Below the pieces are notes generated by a model that saw only the letters and a program-made list of their open reading frames with translations, did not search any database and was not told the DNA's origin. Both the position numbers and the translations under genes were made by a program. 5,384 nucleotides of DNA, taken from Persebacter sp051008975. Its GTDB lineage: Bacteria; Pseudomonadota; Gammaproteobacteria; Tethybacterales; Persebacteraceae. Shown piece by piece: positions 4,920 through 5,384 of the stretch; positions within the stretch are counted from its first letter, which is position 1, and every line of letters starts with the position of its first letter. The DNA is taken from positions 1 to 5,384 of the forward strand of contig JBPCXA010000058.1 in assembly GCA_051008975.1 (NCBI GenBank), in the 5' to 3' direction.

Positions 4920-5384
4920 CGTGTTTCCGGTCGGGCGAGGGCGTAAATCGGCGCGCCGAATTCCTGCAGCGCGCGCGTCAGCGGGGCGATGTCCGCGTCC
5001 GCGGGCGGCGGACGGGCGGCGAATTCCGCCAACTCCGAAAGATACGCCGCCCGCCGTCCGGTCAGCAGCAGCGTTTCCATCCGCCGCAACCGCCGTACGG
5101 GTGCGGCGGACGCGGCGGTTTCGGCGGCGGCGATTCGCTCCACATTAAAAATTCGTTTAAGCGCCGCGGCGGCTTTGTCGCCGTACGAATCCGCCGCGGA
5201 CGGGGCGGCGTTTTTTGCGGCGTCCGCATTTTCCGCGGCGGCGGAATCGTGCGCGGAGAGGCGAATCATTTTTTGCAGCGTGTCGGCGATTTGCCCGCGG
5301 GAGGCGGTGTTTTTGAGACGCGCGATTTCCGCCGCCAGCCATTGCGAATCAAGTTCGGGCGCGTTTTGCAAAGACGAAAGCGCG
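4916..5384 (-). CDS. HemX/mitofilin-like protein, C-terminal fragment
   Basis: The frame is open from the window edge (5383) to TGA at 4918-4916, about 155 codons; the true start lies outside, and the TTG at 5371 is only the first possible start inside. The fragment is soluble-looking, alanine-rich and helical: a helix pair beginning ELDSQWLAAEIARLK, an alanine/aspartate-rich low-complexity stretch, KAAAALKRIFNVERIAAAE, and a final pair including METLLLTGRRAAYLSEL. HemX and mitofilin-like proteins carry an N-terminal membrane anchor (not visible here) and a helical C-terminal part with a 'L-x-x-L-(V/I)-x-V-x-R' motif, to which LKRIFNVERI bears some likeness. The strongest argument is position: HemX is the usual gene directly before hemY in gammaproteobacteria, and here the two overlap by 4 bp. 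Residue-level similarity to the E. coli protein is not obvious, so this is an inference from context and overall shape. Confidence 0.5.
   Translation of the reverse strand, partial: ALSSLQNAPELDSQWLAAEIARLKNTASRGQIADTLQKMIRLSAHDSAAAENADAAKNAAPSAADSYGDKAAAALKRIFNVERIAAAETAASAAPVRRLRRMETLLLTGRRAAYLSELAEFAARPPPADADIAPLTRALQEFGAPIYALARPETR

Noticed and set aside
3873..4946. Long plus-strand open frame (357 codons) opposite hemY
   Set aside because: Its translation is glycine-, arginine- and glutamine-rich with no domain, as expected of the antisense of an alanine-rich GC-rich gene; hemY on the other strand has clear family features.

Overview
The window looks like a piece of a GC-rich proteobacterial chromosome, most likely gammaproteobacterial or betaproteobacterial. 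The evidence is an HemY-type inner-membrane TPR protein translated in overlap with an HemX-like upstream gene, a full-length hemL (so tetrapyrroles are made by the C5 glutamate route, not by 5-aminolevulinate synthase as in most alphaproteobacteria), an outer-membrane beta-barrel protein ending in phenylalanine, and many short ATTCC...GGAAT palindromes of the REP/dRS3 type. No species can be named from the sequence alone.

Layout. Bases 1-191 (+) are the last 62 codons of a class II aldolase/adducin-family protein. Bases 192-617 hold no gene: first a mosaic of palindromic repeats (200-359), then an upstream region with a dyad, an extended -10 promoter and a ribosome binding site. Bases 618-1955 (+) encode a 445-residue secreted protein with a small C-terminal outer-membrane beta-barrel, whose family I do not recognise. 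Its reading frame runs through a 13-G tract (698-710) just before the signal peptide. Bases 1956-2370 lie between two convergent genes and carry two more copies of the repeat mosaic and a probable terminator for the minus strand. The rest is a minus-strand heme-related block: an HemX/mitofilin-like 3' fragment (4916-5384), hemY (3765-4919, ATGA overlap with the preceding gene) and hemL (2371-3651). A second homopolymer, 14 G on the coding strand (3686-3699), sits in the 113-bp gap just upstream of hemL.

How it fits together. The minus-strand genes form a tetrapyrrole block: HemX and HemY are membrane proteins encoded with heme genes in many proteobacteria, and HemL makes 5-aminolevulinate, the first committed precursor. 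The plus-strand surface protein is independent of them. It has its own promoter, is bracketed by direct copies of the repeat mosaic, and shows the arrangement expected of a slipped-strand (phase-variable) switch: 13 G keeps the frame open, while 12 or 14 G would end translation within about 25 codons. The second long G tract, inside the probable hemL promoter, raises the possibility that a core biosynthetic gene is also tuned by tract length. These two homopolymers and the repeat-bracketed surface-protein locus are the main points of interest. Both tracts need read-level confirmation, because homopolymers are also where sequencing errors collect.
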